NCBI GenBank assembly: GCA_026645575.1
Contig: JAPKMW010000125.1
Coordinates: 1-28,397 of the forward strand
Length of the DNA stretch: 28,397 nucleotides
Reading direction: 5' to 3'
Origin: Caldilineaceae bacterium
Lineage (GTDB): Bacteria > Chloroflexota > Anaerolineae > Caldilineales > Caldilineaceae
Of the stretch, positions 16,390 to 24,250 are shown piece by piece (the first letter of the stretch is position 1; each line of letters begins with the position of its first letter). Under the pieces are notes generated by a model. That model saw nothing but the letters and a program-made list of their open reading frames with translations, did no database searches and was not told the origin of the DNA. A program made the position numbers and the translations under genes.

Positions 16390-17073
16390 GTGAAAGTCTG
16401 CCCAAATCGTGCTTGTCCGTTTTTGGAGGAATTTGGTGAAATTGCTGAATATCGTGATGAAATTACTCTTTGCGTGGATTGCAAAACGCCACTCGTGGAT
16501 CGCGCCCTGGCGCCGACGTTCCCACTTCCTGCGAAAGCCGATGCGCAGGCAACGGATGCTGAAGCGCTGGTTGTAATTGCCACTTTTGATCACCCGGAGC
16601 AGGCCCATATTTACCGCGCACATTTGGAAGCCATCGGGATTCCCGCCTTTCTCTTCGATGAACACACCATGACCAACAATCGGCTGATGACGAGCGCTTT
16701 GGGTGGTGTACGGCTGGCTGTGCCGGAAAGCACTGCCGAAACCGCTCTCGCAGTTCTGGCCGATCCTGACCTGGCGCCCGATGAGCAAGGCGACGACGAA
16801 GCAATGGAACTAACCGATACCGATGATTCGGAAGAAGAATTTGAAGAAGATGAGGAGTTTGATCAACCGATGAAACCAATCAACTGTCTGCGCTGCCAAG
16901 GTGAAATGAAATACCTGAAGGAATACAAATTTGAGTCGCAAGACAACAACCGCGGCTTGTTCGGCGCCATTTTTGACATTGAAGAGCGTCTAATTTTTGA
17001 TGTCTATGTCTGCACTGGCTGCCGCCACACTGAGTTTTTCTTTACCGGCTCGTCGAAGAAGTGGGATGGATAG
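16390..17073 (+). CDS. DUF2007 protein with two zinc ribbons
   Basis: A 227-residue protein with three parts. Residues 4-31 form a zinc-ribbon-like motif (C4, C9, C28, C31). Residues about 60-127 match the DUF2007 'putative signal transducing protein' pattern (ATFDHPEQAHIYRAHLEAIG, then GVRLAVPESTAETALAVL). A very acidic linker (DDSEEEFEEDEEFD) leads to a C-terminal ribbon with C166/C169 and C208/C211. No function is known; DUF2007 resembles a small alpha/beta domain and the ribbons suggest nucleic-acid or protein binding. The GTG at 16390 is chosen because aaggag (16377-16382) precedes it and the first ribbon starts right after; the longer open frame upstream has no family features. Confidence 0.75.
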   Translation: MKVCPNRACPFLEEFGEIAEYRDEITLCVDCKTPLVDRALAPTFPLPAKADAQATDAEALVVIATFDHPEQAHIYRAHLEAIGIPAFLFDEHTMTNNRLMTSALGGVRLAVPESTAETALAVLADPDLAPDEQGDDEAMELTDTDDSEEEFEEDEEFDQPMKPINCLRCQGEMKYLKEYKFESQDNNRGLFGAIFDIEERLIFDVYVCTGCRHTEFFFTGSSKKWDG

Positions 17074-17108
17074 CCGGCGCGATTGGTAACTCATAGGGAT
17101 CAATCAAA

Positions 17109-17222
17109 AACACTACAGCGGATTTGGGTGGCAACTGATGGTCGATTCCGTGACAAAATAGCCACTCGCAATCGTCCCCAAACCACCAAAAATCCGTTCC
17201 TGCCCAAATCCGCGGTAGTGTT
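17109..17222. repeat. 20-bp inverted repeat between convergent genes
   Basis: 17109-17128 and 17203-17222 (cccaaatccgcggtagtgtt) are reverse complements at 19 of 20 positions, 74 bases apart. The right arm ends 7 bases before the last codon of the glutamate dehydrogenase gene. It may act as a bidirectional end structure. Confidence 0.75.
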
Positions 17223-17228
17223 CTGCGA

Positions 17229-18641
17229 CTACGGATAAAATCCCCGCAACTTCACCGCTTCCACAATTCGCTCAATGGCAATCGTATAAGCTGCTGTGCG
17301 TAGATCACATTTGCGGCGGGTGGTGACGCTGATGACCGCATCAAGATTGTCTAGCAGCTTTTTCTCCATGTTGCGGCGGACTTCGCCCTCATCCCAAAAG
17401 AAGGATTGCAGGCTTTGCACCCACTCAAAATAACTGACGACCACACCGCCAGCATTGCACAGAATATCCGGGATGATGGTAACACCCTTGTCCAGCAGAA
17501 TTTCATCTGCTTCGGGGGTGGTCGGCCCATTGGCGCCTTCCGCAATGATTCTAGCGCGCATCCGTCCGGCATTCTCCTTGGTAATCTGCCCTTCCAACGC
17601 CGCCGGCACCAGCACATCAACATCGAGTTCCAATAATTCCGAATTGGTTAAGCTATCAGCGCCTGGGTAGCCGGTGACAGTACCGCTTTCCGTCATATAG
17701 CGGGTGAGATGGCGCAGGTCTAAGCCTTTCTCATTATAAATGCCGCCATATTGGTCGCTGACGCCGACAACACGCGCCCCCCGCTCGTGCATGGTGCGCG
17801 CTGTCCAACTGCCCACATTCCCAAAGCCCTGAATGGCAACCGTGGTGTCATCTAAGGTGCCGCCAAAGCGCTGTTTGAGCAGCGAACGGGTGACATAGGT
17901 GACGCCGAGACCAGTGGCATATTCGCGCCCGACGCTGCCGCCAACGGCAATCGGCTTGCCGGTGACAACGGCCGGGATCGAATAACCGCGGTGCATGGAA
18001 TAGGTGTCCATAATCCAGGCCATCACCTGCGCATTGGTGCCGACATCGGGCGCCGGAATATCTTTTTCCGGGCCGATGAAGGAGGTGATCTCGGTCGTGT
18101 AGCGCCGCGTCATCTTTTCCAGTTCGCGTGGGCTAAGGCTCTTCGGATCGACAATCACGCCGCCTTTGGCCCCACCATAGGGCAAATTCATCAGCGCACA
18201 CTTCCAACTCATCCACATCGCCAGCGCGCGACATTCATCCAGCGTGACATCGGGATGATAGCGGATACCGCCCTTGGTCGGTCCTTTCGCCATGTTGTGA
18301 TGGACGCGGAAGCCGGTGAAGATGCGCATGTGACCGTCATCCATCTGTACCGGAAAGTGGACGATCAATTCGCGTTGCGGGGTGCGCAAGAAGAGCCGCA
18401 GATCATCATCCAGTCCCATAAAATCGGCGACGGTATCTAACTGTGCCTGGGCGACGGCGTAGGCGCTTTCGCGTTGCGGATGGGGGGCGGTGGTAATATC
18501 GCCTGGGGGAAAGTGATCATCAACAAGAGGAACAACCGGGGTCACATCAGTTGCTGCTACGGCAGCCGTAGCTTGATCAACAAGACCATTGGTCTGTCCA
18601 TTCACACCATCGTGATGGGTTGCTGTGCGGTTTTTCGCCAT
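17229..18641 (-). CDS. gdhA: Glutamate dehydrogenase (Glu/Leu/Phe/Val family)
   Basis: A 470-residue enzyme interconverting glutamate and 2-oxoglutarate plus ammonia. The core is a normal hexameric [13 protein letters not shown] with K123, K147, catalytic K159 in LPYGGAKGG, and D199 in PAPDVGT. The nucleotide-binding domain has GFGNVG at 272-277. The N-terminus carries an unusual 45-55 residue extension, low in complexity and rich in Ala, Thr, Val and Asp, before the family core starts near residue 56. aaggag lies 8 bases before the ATG at 18641, so the extension is translated. Coenzyme choice cannot be fixed by eye. With Icd it links the TCA cycle to nitrogen assimilation. Confidence 0.93.
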   Translation of the reverse strand: MAKNRTATHHDGVNGQTNGLVDQATAAVAATDVTPVVPLVDDHFPPGDITTAPHPQRESAYAVAQAQLDTVADFMGLDDDLRLFLRTPQRELIVHFPVQMDDGHMRIFTGFRVHHNMAKGPTKGGIRYHPDVTLDECRALAMWMSWKCALMNLPYGGAKGGVIVDPKSLSPRELEKMTRRYTTEITSFIGPEKDIPAPDVGTNAQVMAWIMDTYSMHRGYSIPAVVTGKPIAVGGSVGREYATGLGVTYVTRSLLKQRFGGTLDDTTVAIQGFGNVGSWTARTMHERGARVVGVSDQYGGIYNEKGLDLRHLTRYMTESGTVTGYPGADSLTNSELLELDVDVLVPAALEGQITKENAGRMRARIIAEGANGPTTPEADEILLDKGVTIIPDILCNAGGVVVSYFEWVQSLQSFFWDEGEVRRNMEKKLLDNLDAVISVTTRRKCDLRTAAYTIAIERIVEAVKLRGFYP

Positions 18642-18668
18642 TGAAAAACTCCTTCATTTACAAAATAT

Positions 18669-18811
18669 TAAACCAACATGATGAACAATGCACTATTTCT
18701 AAAGCGCTTGGTTTACGGCCCACCGACAAGATGGCGCCGATAAGTCCATTGTGGCACTGACAATGAATAAGATAAGTATACACCCAACTCTATTTTGGAA
18801 TGCAAGTATAC
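18669..18811 (-). promoter_or_regulatory. Upstream region of gdhA with repeats
   Basis: Read on the minus strand, TATACT occurs twice, 30 bases apart, as part of the exact direct repeat aagtatac (plus strand 18774-18781 and 18804-18811). TTGCAT (18805-18800) precedes the nearer one by 19 bases, a weak promoter match. Closer to the gene an 8-bp inverted repeat taaaccaa/ttggttta (18669-18676, 18708-18715) could form a leader stem or operator. Confidence 0.35.
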
Positions 18812-18844
18812 CTACACCTGTCGGCAAAATTGCTGCGCATAGGG

Positions 18845-20314
18845 TTACTTAGCAGGTGTAGCGCTGGCCGCTTGCAAGTGCTTGTAATCTTCGCGTAGTT
18901 GTGTAAGTTCGACTGGCTCCACTGGCTGATCGCCATAATGCACGCGCATATAGGCTGCGGTCAACCGCGCTAGCATCTCGCTTTCCCCGGGGAAAGCCGC
19001 CTGCAATTGTGATAAATATTCATCGGGTGATTGGGCGGCGGTGCGCAAATAGCCACGCCGTCCGGCCAGACGACTAACATTCGCATAGATGTTTTGCACT
19101 GAAATCGCGGCTAACAACCCTGGTCCCAACCCGTAGCGCCGCAACAGACGCCCCAAATTTCGCAAGCGCTTGAACGGATTGCCCCCAAGCGCCAGCCCTT
19201 CTTGCGCTGTCTGTTCCGTTTCTTCGCCCACTCCCCGTTGGCGTATCCGTACAAAGAGAATCAGCAGTAACAACACAATCGCTACTATAACCCCCGTCAC
19301 CAGACAGTAGCGCACAATGGCAAAGGCTTGTACCATCTCGCTCAACGTCATGGGATCGGGGGGGGCGGCGCTAACCGGCGCGTTCACTTCGAGCGGTTGC
19401 GCCGGCTCCAGATTGTTTAGTAGCGCGCGAACAAACTCAATCAACGACTCTAGGATGGGAACCAGCAACCAGAAAAGGGTATAAAAGAGCCACATCGCGA
19501 CTGTACCAAGCAGATTCCACAAGGGTGAAAACCAGCCAAGTACAGTTCTAACATTGACCGGTGTAAAGAGGCGCGCACCTTCAAGAACAACCGTCATGGT
19601 CGCCCCGATCATCAGCAGCAGTTGACCAAAGCGCCGCCAAGGCAACGCCGCCCCGGTACTCTGCGCCGCGCCGATGGACTTTTCATCAATGCGTGCAATC
19701 GCCACTGCCAGCAACCCAAAGGTGAAAAAGAGCCAAAAGTAGGTGAGTGCAGTGTCAACCGGACGTTGCGCCACTAGGAGTAACAAGGTGTTCCCAAAGA
19801 GCGCCAACAACATCCCCAGCCGGAAGCTGACGCCAACACTGAAAAAGGTTAAATCCCGATCCGTTGCCGAGGCCACCCGTATCCACAGAAAGAGATTGAT
19901 CACCAACAAAAAGATGATCGCCATCCCTTCGGGAACAAAATCAAAGAGGGCGCGCACCACAGCGGCCAACCACCACCAATGCCAGATGGGCAAGGTCGGA
20001 TAGACCAACAGTCGCACCAACAACAGCGCCGTGACAGCAACCGTGCCAATCATCGTCACTTCATGCAAGGGCGAAGCAATGCGCCAGCGGTTGAGCAGAT
20101 CGGTACAGAGGAAGTAGAAGAGTAACACCCCCCAGCAGACGCCAAAGAGCGCTAGCGGCGAATAGGCGCCAACACCGGCCAGCAGCGCCGGCAACGGCGT
20201 CGCGTCCGGGTGCAGCCAGACAAAAAAGGTCAAGGCCAATGGTAAAAACCAGGCCACTTCCATGCCCGCCAGGGCGATAAAAAGAATGCGATGACGACGG
20301 TTTGTGAGGAGCAT
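18845..20314 (-). CDS. Polytopic membrane protein with C-terminal DUF4129
   Basis: A 489-residue protein with eight or nine predicted transmembrane helices in residues 9-290 and one more at about 338-357. A cytoplasmic C-terminal domain follows. Residues about 405-480 match DUF4129 (NIYANVSRLAGRRGY, SPDEYLSQL, LTAAYMRVHYGD). DUF4129 proteins, with or without a transglutaminase domain, are usually encoded beside MoxR and DUF58 genes; here those lie about 3 kb away on the other strand, so participation in that complex is an inference. No transglutaminase triad is present. The ATG at 20314 has no clear Shine-Dalgarno sequence and begins 14 bases after the immunity-like gene, so it may be reached by read-through from there. 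Confidence 0.75.
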   Translation of the reverse strand: MLLTNRRHRILFIALAGMEVAWFLPLALTFFVWLHPDATPLPALLAGVGAYSPLALFGVCWGVLLFYFLCTDLLNRWRIASPLHEVTMIGTVAVTALLLVRLLVYPTLPIWHWWWLAAVVRALFDFVPEGMAIIFLLVINLFLWIRVASATDRDLTFFSVGVSFRLGMLLALFGNTLLLLVAQRPVDTALTYFWLFFTFGLLAVAIARIDEKSIGAAQSTGAALPWRRFGQLLLMIGATMTVVLEGARLFTPVNVRTVLGWFSPLWNLLGTVAMWLFYTLFWLLVPILESLIEFVRALLNNLEPAQPLEVNAPVSAAPPDPMTLSEMVQAFAIVRYCLVTGVIVAIVLLLLILFVRIRQRGVGEETEQTAQEGLALGGNPFKRLRNLGRLLRRYGLGPGLLAAISVQNIYANVSRLAGRRGYLRTAAQSPDEYLSQLQAAFPGESEMLARLTAAYMRVHYGDQPVEPVELTQLREDYKHLQAASATPAK

Positions 20315-20328
20315 TGTAAAGACTTGTA

Positions 20329-20682
20329 TCAGGCGTATTCAACCCCTCGGCCATTTGTTGTTGCGTACAGGTGTTCATCTTGGTGCTGCCTGAACTCATG
20401 TAGCAAATTAAAAAAGCGTTCAAAGGCATCCTGCTCATTAGCGGAGTAGAATAGAATAATTTGGCTCCACGACTGTGACGTTTGTACGCCAAACTTTTCT
20501 TGCAGCCAGGGTTGAAAATGTTGAAACTCTTGTTCCTCAATTGATGTGGGGATATTCAGTTGTCGGCGGGCAAATTGATACCCGGTTAGAAACATATAGA
20601 GATTGCTAATGGACGCATTTCCGATGTATAAGCCTGGTTTTTTTTTAATTTGTTGAAGCAATTCTTGATAATTCTGATTCAT
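20329..20682 (-). CDS. Putative immunity protein of the papain-fold toxin
   Basis: A 117-residue protein, probably mainly helical, with the N-terminal pattern LLQQIKKKPGLYIGNASISN, then LYMFLTGYQFARR. The rKPGxYIG...L..FL.GY pattern recalls small putative immunity proteins found next to polymorphic toxins, from memory rather than from a search. A minus-strand ggtggaggag just upstream decides between the start codons: ATG 20682 is best spaced, ATG 20685 is next, and GTG 20715 is unlikely. It follows the toxin-like gene by 35 bases. The region is visibly richer in A+T than its surroundings, which suggests acquisition. Confidence is good that it is a gene, moderate for the role. Confidence 0.6.
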   Translation of the reverse strand: MNQNYQELLQQIKKKPGLYIGNASISNLYMFLTGYQFARRQLNIPTSIEEQEFQHFQPWLQEKFGVQTSQSWSQIILFYSANEQDAFERFFNLLHEFRQHQDEHLYATTNGRGVEYA

Positions 20683-20717
20683 CATACTCCTCCACCTATT
20701 GGATAGATACGCCACAG

Positions 20718-21053
20718 TTAAAAATAAATCTCCTCAACATCAAAACCGCCGATACATTCAAAATCATCTAACCAGTCTTGCTTTGGAATTCCTGTTTGTG
20801 GCAAATTGTCAAACACTTTGCCTCGTACCTCAACCCCATAGTGACAGCCATTTTGGGTAATCGTTGTATGGCTGCCAACCCGTTCGCTAATCATAAAATC
20901 ATTCATACGTGTAGTGATTTTAATAGATACACCATGAATACCACGCTTTTGGAGCCATTGCTGTATTTCATCAGCGCACGCTTGGCATTGAAAAATTCCA
21001 TAACGACTGGCTATGCTGAAAACTTTCTCATGAATTTCTTGATCGGTTGGCAT
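20718..21053 (-). CDS. Stand-alone papain-fold toxin domain (Tox-PL-2-like)
   Basis: A 111-residue protein resembling the papain-fold toxin domains found at the C-termini of polymorphic toxins. Visible elements are the nucleophile region FQCQACADEIQQWL (C23 and C26), a histidine in NGCHYGVEV (H71), and the following VFDNLPQTGIPKQDWLDDF, which carries D82/N83. These would make a Cys-His-Asp/Asn triad. Such enzymes act as peptidases, deamidases or transglutaminases on target proteins; the exact activity is unknown. No delivery domain, signal peptide or RHS/repeat region is attached. The start at ATG 21053 has only a weak aaagag about 11 bases upstream. Its putative immunity gene lies immediately downstream in the same direction. 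Confidence 0.6.
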   Translation of the reverse strand: MPTDQEIHEKVFSIASRYGIFQCQACADEIQQWLQKRGIHGVSIKITTRMNDFMISERVGSHTTITQNGCHYGVEVRGKVFDNLPQTGIPKQDWLDDFECIGGFDVEEIYF

Positions 21054-21155
21054 TTCATGAAAACTCTTTGCTGGCTGTAAAAAGTGTTTTGTACCTTTTG
21101 TTTTTGATTATACCATAAAGCCACGTAGGTATAGAAGCCGCAACCCTTATTGGTT

Positions 21156-21255
21156 CAGGGCAATCGCGTACTTGACGAGTACCGGTGTAGCTCCCGGCGA
21201 GTCACCGGTTGCTTTCAAGGCGCGCTGAGAGCAGTGTAAGCACGCGATTGCCCTG
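21156..21255. repeat. Nested inverted repeat between toxin and MFS genes
   Basis: 21156-21173 and 21238-21255 pair at 17 of 18 positions (13 perfect: cagggcaatcgcg). Inside, accggtg (21181-21187) pairs with caccggt (21203-21209), and cttga (21171-21175) can pair with tcaag (21215-21219). The right arm ends one base before the stop of the MFS gene. The fold resembles a branched RNA or a small non-autonomous element. Confidence 0.7.
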
Positions 21256-21256
21256 C

Positions 21257-22450
21257 TTAGTGGTTCCCCGCCGCCTCTCTTTGTTGTATACGCTGTGGGG
21301 AAACTCCGCTTGTGGCCCCAACCAGCGTGACAACTACCATAATCCCCAAACTACCCAGCCCAACATAGAACGGCCAGACTGGTTGCTGGGCATAGAGTAG
21401 ACCAGCCACATAGGGCGAAACGGCCAACCCTAATTGCATGGCGGTCTGTTGAATGCCCAGGCCAAAGCTCAAATTTTCCGGCCCCAGCAGGCGCCCAATG
21501 CGCACCAGCACCGATGGTCGTAGGAGTCGGTTGCCACCGTTGACAAGAAAAGCCATCGCCAACACTGGCAAGTGGTTGCCGCCAAAGAGCAGCAGCAGCA
21601 ACCCGGTCATCGCAATCAGCAACGCCAACACCAGGGCCGGCAACCCCTCGCCGCGCAATTTGCTCAAGGCGTAGACCAAGACCACCACGCCAATCGCCCC
21701 CCACGTCCCCAGCCAGCCGATCTCATTGATGGTCAGGCGTTGCACCTCTTCCAAATACTTCGGCGCCAGAACCAATCCCACATCAATGGCAAAGAAAAGA
21801 AAGAAGACCGTGGCGATTTGCCGCAAAAAGGCCCGGTTGCGCAACAACGCCCCCGCACTGCTCCGATTCGCCCGTGGCTCCGCCGGTTGATTGCGCATGG
21901 GTAGCAATACCAGGGTAGAACAGGTAAAGACCATGGCCGCCGCAAAATAGACCGTGCGCAACCCAAACATCTCTCCAATCCACCCGCCAATCGCTGGCGC
22001 CACAATGCTTCCCAGCGAAATAAAGCTGGAGACCAGGGCAAAGGCTTCGCCGCGGCGCTCCGTAGGCGCGCTGGTGGTGATATAGCCATATAAAACCGCC
22101 ACCGCAAAGTTAGAGAGAATGTACCCTGCCAGCGCTGGGGTAAACCAACGCCAGTCCGGTGCAAAGGCCATCGCGTAGGTGGAGAGGGTGCCGATACTCC
22201 ACCCCAACAAAATCATCTGCTTGCGTCCGTAGCGATCTGCCAACAACCCCATCGGTGCATAGAGAAAGGTGACGACAAAGCTGCCCAACCCCAATGCCAA
22301 CCCGACCTGCTCAGGTGACGCACCTAACTGGGTAATGTAAAGCGGCTGCAAATAAAAATAGAGAAAGGCCCCAAAGCCCCACAAAAAACAACTGAGATAA
22401 ATCAACCCCAAATCCCGATTCAAGACGATGAACCGTTGTAGCACTGCCAT
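21257..22450 (-). CDS. MFS transporter
   Basis: A 397-residue major facilitator superfamily permease with about 12 hydrophobic helices in two halves. Motif A, GLLADRYGRK, is at residues 68-77 between helices 2 and 3, and the central loop (RNQPAEPRANRSS, about 190) separates the halves. This fits a proton-coupled importer or exporter of a small solute. It is encoded 50 bases downstream of the thioesterase gene on the same strand, so it may move the substrate or product of that pathway, but exporters of the drug type share this layout. A ggag about 10 bases before ATG 22450 serves as ribosome site. Confidence 0.88.
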   Translation of the reverse strand: MAVLQRFIVLNRDLGLIYLSCFLWGFGAFLYFYLQPLYITQLGASPEQVGLALGLGSFVVTFLYAPMGLLADRYGRKQMILLGWSIGTLSTYAMAFAPDWRWFTPALAGYILSNFAVAVLYGYITTSAPTERRGEAFALVSSFISLGSIVAPAIGGWIGEMFGLRTVYFAAAMVFTCSTLVLLPMRNQPAEPRANRSSAGALLRNRAFLRQIATVFFLFFAIDVGLVLAPKYLEEVQRLTINEIGWLGTWGAIGVVVLVYALSKLRGEGLPALVLALLIAMTGLLLLLFGGNHLPVLAMAFLVNGGNRLLRPSVLVRIGRLLGPENLSFGLGIQQTAMQLGLAVSPYVAGLLYAQQPVWPFYVGLGSLGIMVVVTLVGATSGVSPQRIQQREAAGNH

Positions 22451-22500
22451 CTTGCTTTACTCCGCTCTACTGATTCAGATCAACATCACCCACTGCCGTC

Positions 22501-23019
22501 CTACGACCGTTTGCGCTGTAACGAAATAATCCGGCCCGCTTGCGGCGGTAAAGGCAAGTTGGCATGAATCTCTTCGATCGCGGTCAATTGCGCCAGCACC
22601 GCTTCAGGCATCGCTACCCCCCTTCCCTGTGCCGTATCAACATGGATCATCATCCATTCACAGGTGGCGGCTAAAAATCCTTCGGTAGCGTGGTGCATGG
22701 CGTGAAAAATGTGCATCCGCTTGGCGTCGTACCCTAACAGTTGCGTCGTGAAGCGTAGCGGCGACTCGGCTTTTAGCTCCCGCAAAAAGAGGATGTGTCC
22801 CTCGGCCGTGTAGGTCGAACAGCCGCTTTGCGACCGATACTCTGCGTGGAGACCGATGTGATCTAGAAAGGCATCGGTGGCATGGCTAAAGGCTACGGCA
22901 TAGTAGCCGTCCATCATGTGTCGGTTATAATCGATCCACGCAGGGCGGACCGTGTCGGTGTAGAGGCTCAGTGGTCTGTTCATGGGAACCTTCATCAAAT
23001 CGTAGGTTGCTTGTGTCAA
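22501..23019 (-). CDS. Hotdog-fold acyl-CoA thioesterase (betainyl-CoA thioesterase-like)
   Basis: A 172-residue hotdog-fold thioesterase. The motif WIDYNRHMMDGYYAVAFSHA (28-47) is like that of 4-hydroxybenzoyl-CoA-type and betainyl-CoA thioesterases. The following SHATDAFLDHIGL and YTAEGHILFLREL blocks are also typical. It would release a free acid from a CoA thioester. The start appears to be TTG at 23019: a perfect aggagg lies 5 bases before it, whereas the in-frame ATGs at 22995 and 22983 have none. It is divergent from a BKACE gene with only 99 bases between them, as in carnitine-degradation loci, and is followed by a transporter gene. Confidence 0.83.
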   Translation of the reverse strand: MTQATYDLMKVPMNRPLSLYTDTVRPAWIDYNRHMMDGYYAVAFSHATDAFLDHIGLHAEYRSQSGCSTYTAEGHILFLRELKAESPLRFTTQLLGYDAKRMHIFHAMHHATEGFLAATCEWMMIHVDTAQGRGVAMPEAVLAQLTAIEEIHANLPLPPQAGRIISLQRKRS

Positions 23020-23033
23020 AAATTCCTCCTGAA

Positions 23034-23075
23034 ATTATAGACGGTTTTGACAGCAAGGGTAAATGGCGTTACACT
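23034..23075. promoter_or_regulatory. Overlapping divergent promoters
   Basis: On the + strand TTGACA (23047-23052), 17 bases, TACACT (23070-23075) is a near-perfect sigma-70 promoter for the BKACE gene, about 37 bases before its ATG. On the - strand a perfect TATAAT (23039-23034) with a weaker TTTACC (23063-23058) points to the thioesterase gene. The two promoters overlap, so polymerase binding to one would block the other. The minus start site would fall near the thioesterase Shine-Dalgarno sequence, which makes that half less certain. Confidence 0.6.
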
Positions 23076-23118
23076 GCAATTACTTCTTGCCAACCTTCTT
23101 TGCAAATAGGAATCCAAT

Positions 23119-24060
23119 ATGGCGCAAGCAAAAAAGACCATCATTACTTGTGCAATTACCGGCTCCAGCCACACGCCGAGCATGTCGCCCCACCTGCCCT
23201 ATACCCCTGATGACATTGTGCGCCAATCCATTGAGGCGGCCCAGGCCGGCGCAGCGGTGGTGCATCTCCACGCCCGCAACCCTCACGACGGCAGCCCCTC
23301 CGCCGATCCGGCGCTCTTTCGCGACTATGTAACGCGCATCAAAGCCGAAAGCGATGTTATCATCAGCCTGACCACCGGCGGCGCCACCGGTCAGACCATT
23401 GCAGAGCGGCTCAATGTGGTGAAAGCGTTACAGCCGGAACTCTGTACCTGTAACCTTGGCACGCTCAACTATGGCCTCTATCCCATGACCGCCCGTTACG
23501 AAGGCAAATGGCGTTTCGACTGGGAAAAGCCCTACCTGGAAAGCACCAAATACGAACCCTTTGTCAACAACTTCTCCGACATTGAATATATGCTCAAAAC
23601 ATTGACTCACGAAACTGGTTCTCGTTTTGAGTTTGAAGCCTATGATGTCGGCCATCTCTATACATTGGCAAATTTCATGGATCAGGGGCTGGTGCAGCCG
23701 CCCATCTTTATTCAGTTCGTCATGGGGACCATGGGCGGTATTGGGGCGGAAGCGGTGGACAATCTGGTCTTTATGAAGCGCACAGCGGATCGCTTGCTGG
23801 GTGAGGGCGTGCAGTGGTCAGTCCTGGGCAGTGGTCGCCACCAGATCAACATTGTCACCGCCGGCGCCATCATGGGGAGCCATGTGCGCGTCGGGCTGGA
23901 AGATGGGCTATACCTGGGCAAAGGCAAGCTAGCCGAATCCAACGCCGCCCAGGTGCGCAAGATCCGCCACATTGTCGAAGAACTCTCATTGGAAATCGCA
24001 ACACCAGCCGAAGCGCGCACAATGCTGGCGCTCAAAGGCAAAGAAAGGGTTGGTTATTAA
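23119..24060 (+). CDS. BKACE-family (DUF849) beta-keto acid cleavage enzyme
   Basis: A 313-residue zinc enzyme of the BKACE family. Members condense a beta-keto acid with acetyl-CoA and release acetoacetate plus a new acyl-CoA. The metal site is visible: H49 and H51 in VVHLHAR and E261 in VGLEDGLYLGKG, matching H46, H48 and E230 of the lysine-fermentation enzyme Kce. The length exceeds Kce by about 35 residues, with additional sequence around FDWEKPYLESTKYEPFVNN. Next to a betainyl-CoA thioesterase-like gene, dehydrocarnitine cleavage is the leading guess; no carnitine dehydrogenase is in the window, so other beta-keto acids remain open. Weak ribosome site aggaa, ATG at 23119. Confidence 0.88.
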   Translation: MAQAKKTIITCAITGSSHTPSMSPHLPYTPDDIVRQSIEAAQAGAAVVHLHARNPHDGSPSADPALFRDYVTRIKAESDVIISLTTGGATGQTIAERLNVVKALQPELCTCNLGTLNYGLYPMTARYEGKWRFDWEKPYLESTKYEPFVNNFSDIEYMLKTLTHETGSRFEFEAYDVGHLYTLANFMDQGLVQPPIFIQFVMGTMGGIGAEAVDNLVFMKRTADRLLGEGVQWSVLGSGRHQINIVTAGAIMGSHVRVGLEDGLYLGKGKLAESNAAQVRKIRHIVEELSLEIATPAEARTMLALKGKERVGY

Positions 24061-24065
24061 AATCG

Positions 24066-24250
24066 TAAGTGCGGTTTGCCACCCATAGGCAAAGAGCTAA
24101 GGATTTCTGGCGAACTCTAGCGACGCGTCTGTCACCCTGAAAGGGTCTCCCGAGTATGGCAACTGGGAGACCCTTTCAGGGTGGCAGACGCCCCTTCTTA
24201 CACCTGGGAAAACGTTTAGCTCCATGCCCATAGGTGGCAACCCACACTTA
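24066..24250. repeat. 185-bp nested palindrome between convergent genes
   Basis: Outer arms 24066-24100 and 24216-24250 pair at 29 of 35 positions. Inner arms 24125-24151 and 24165-24191 pair at 26 of 27, the remaining position being G-U in RNA, around a 13-nt loop. The two unpaired spacers (24101-24124, 24192-24215) are both 24 nt and do not match. The element begins 6 bases after the BKACE stop codon and ends on the stop codon of the BrnA-like gene. The inner stem can serve as a bidirectional terminator; the whole could be a decayed mobile element. Confidence 0.85.
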
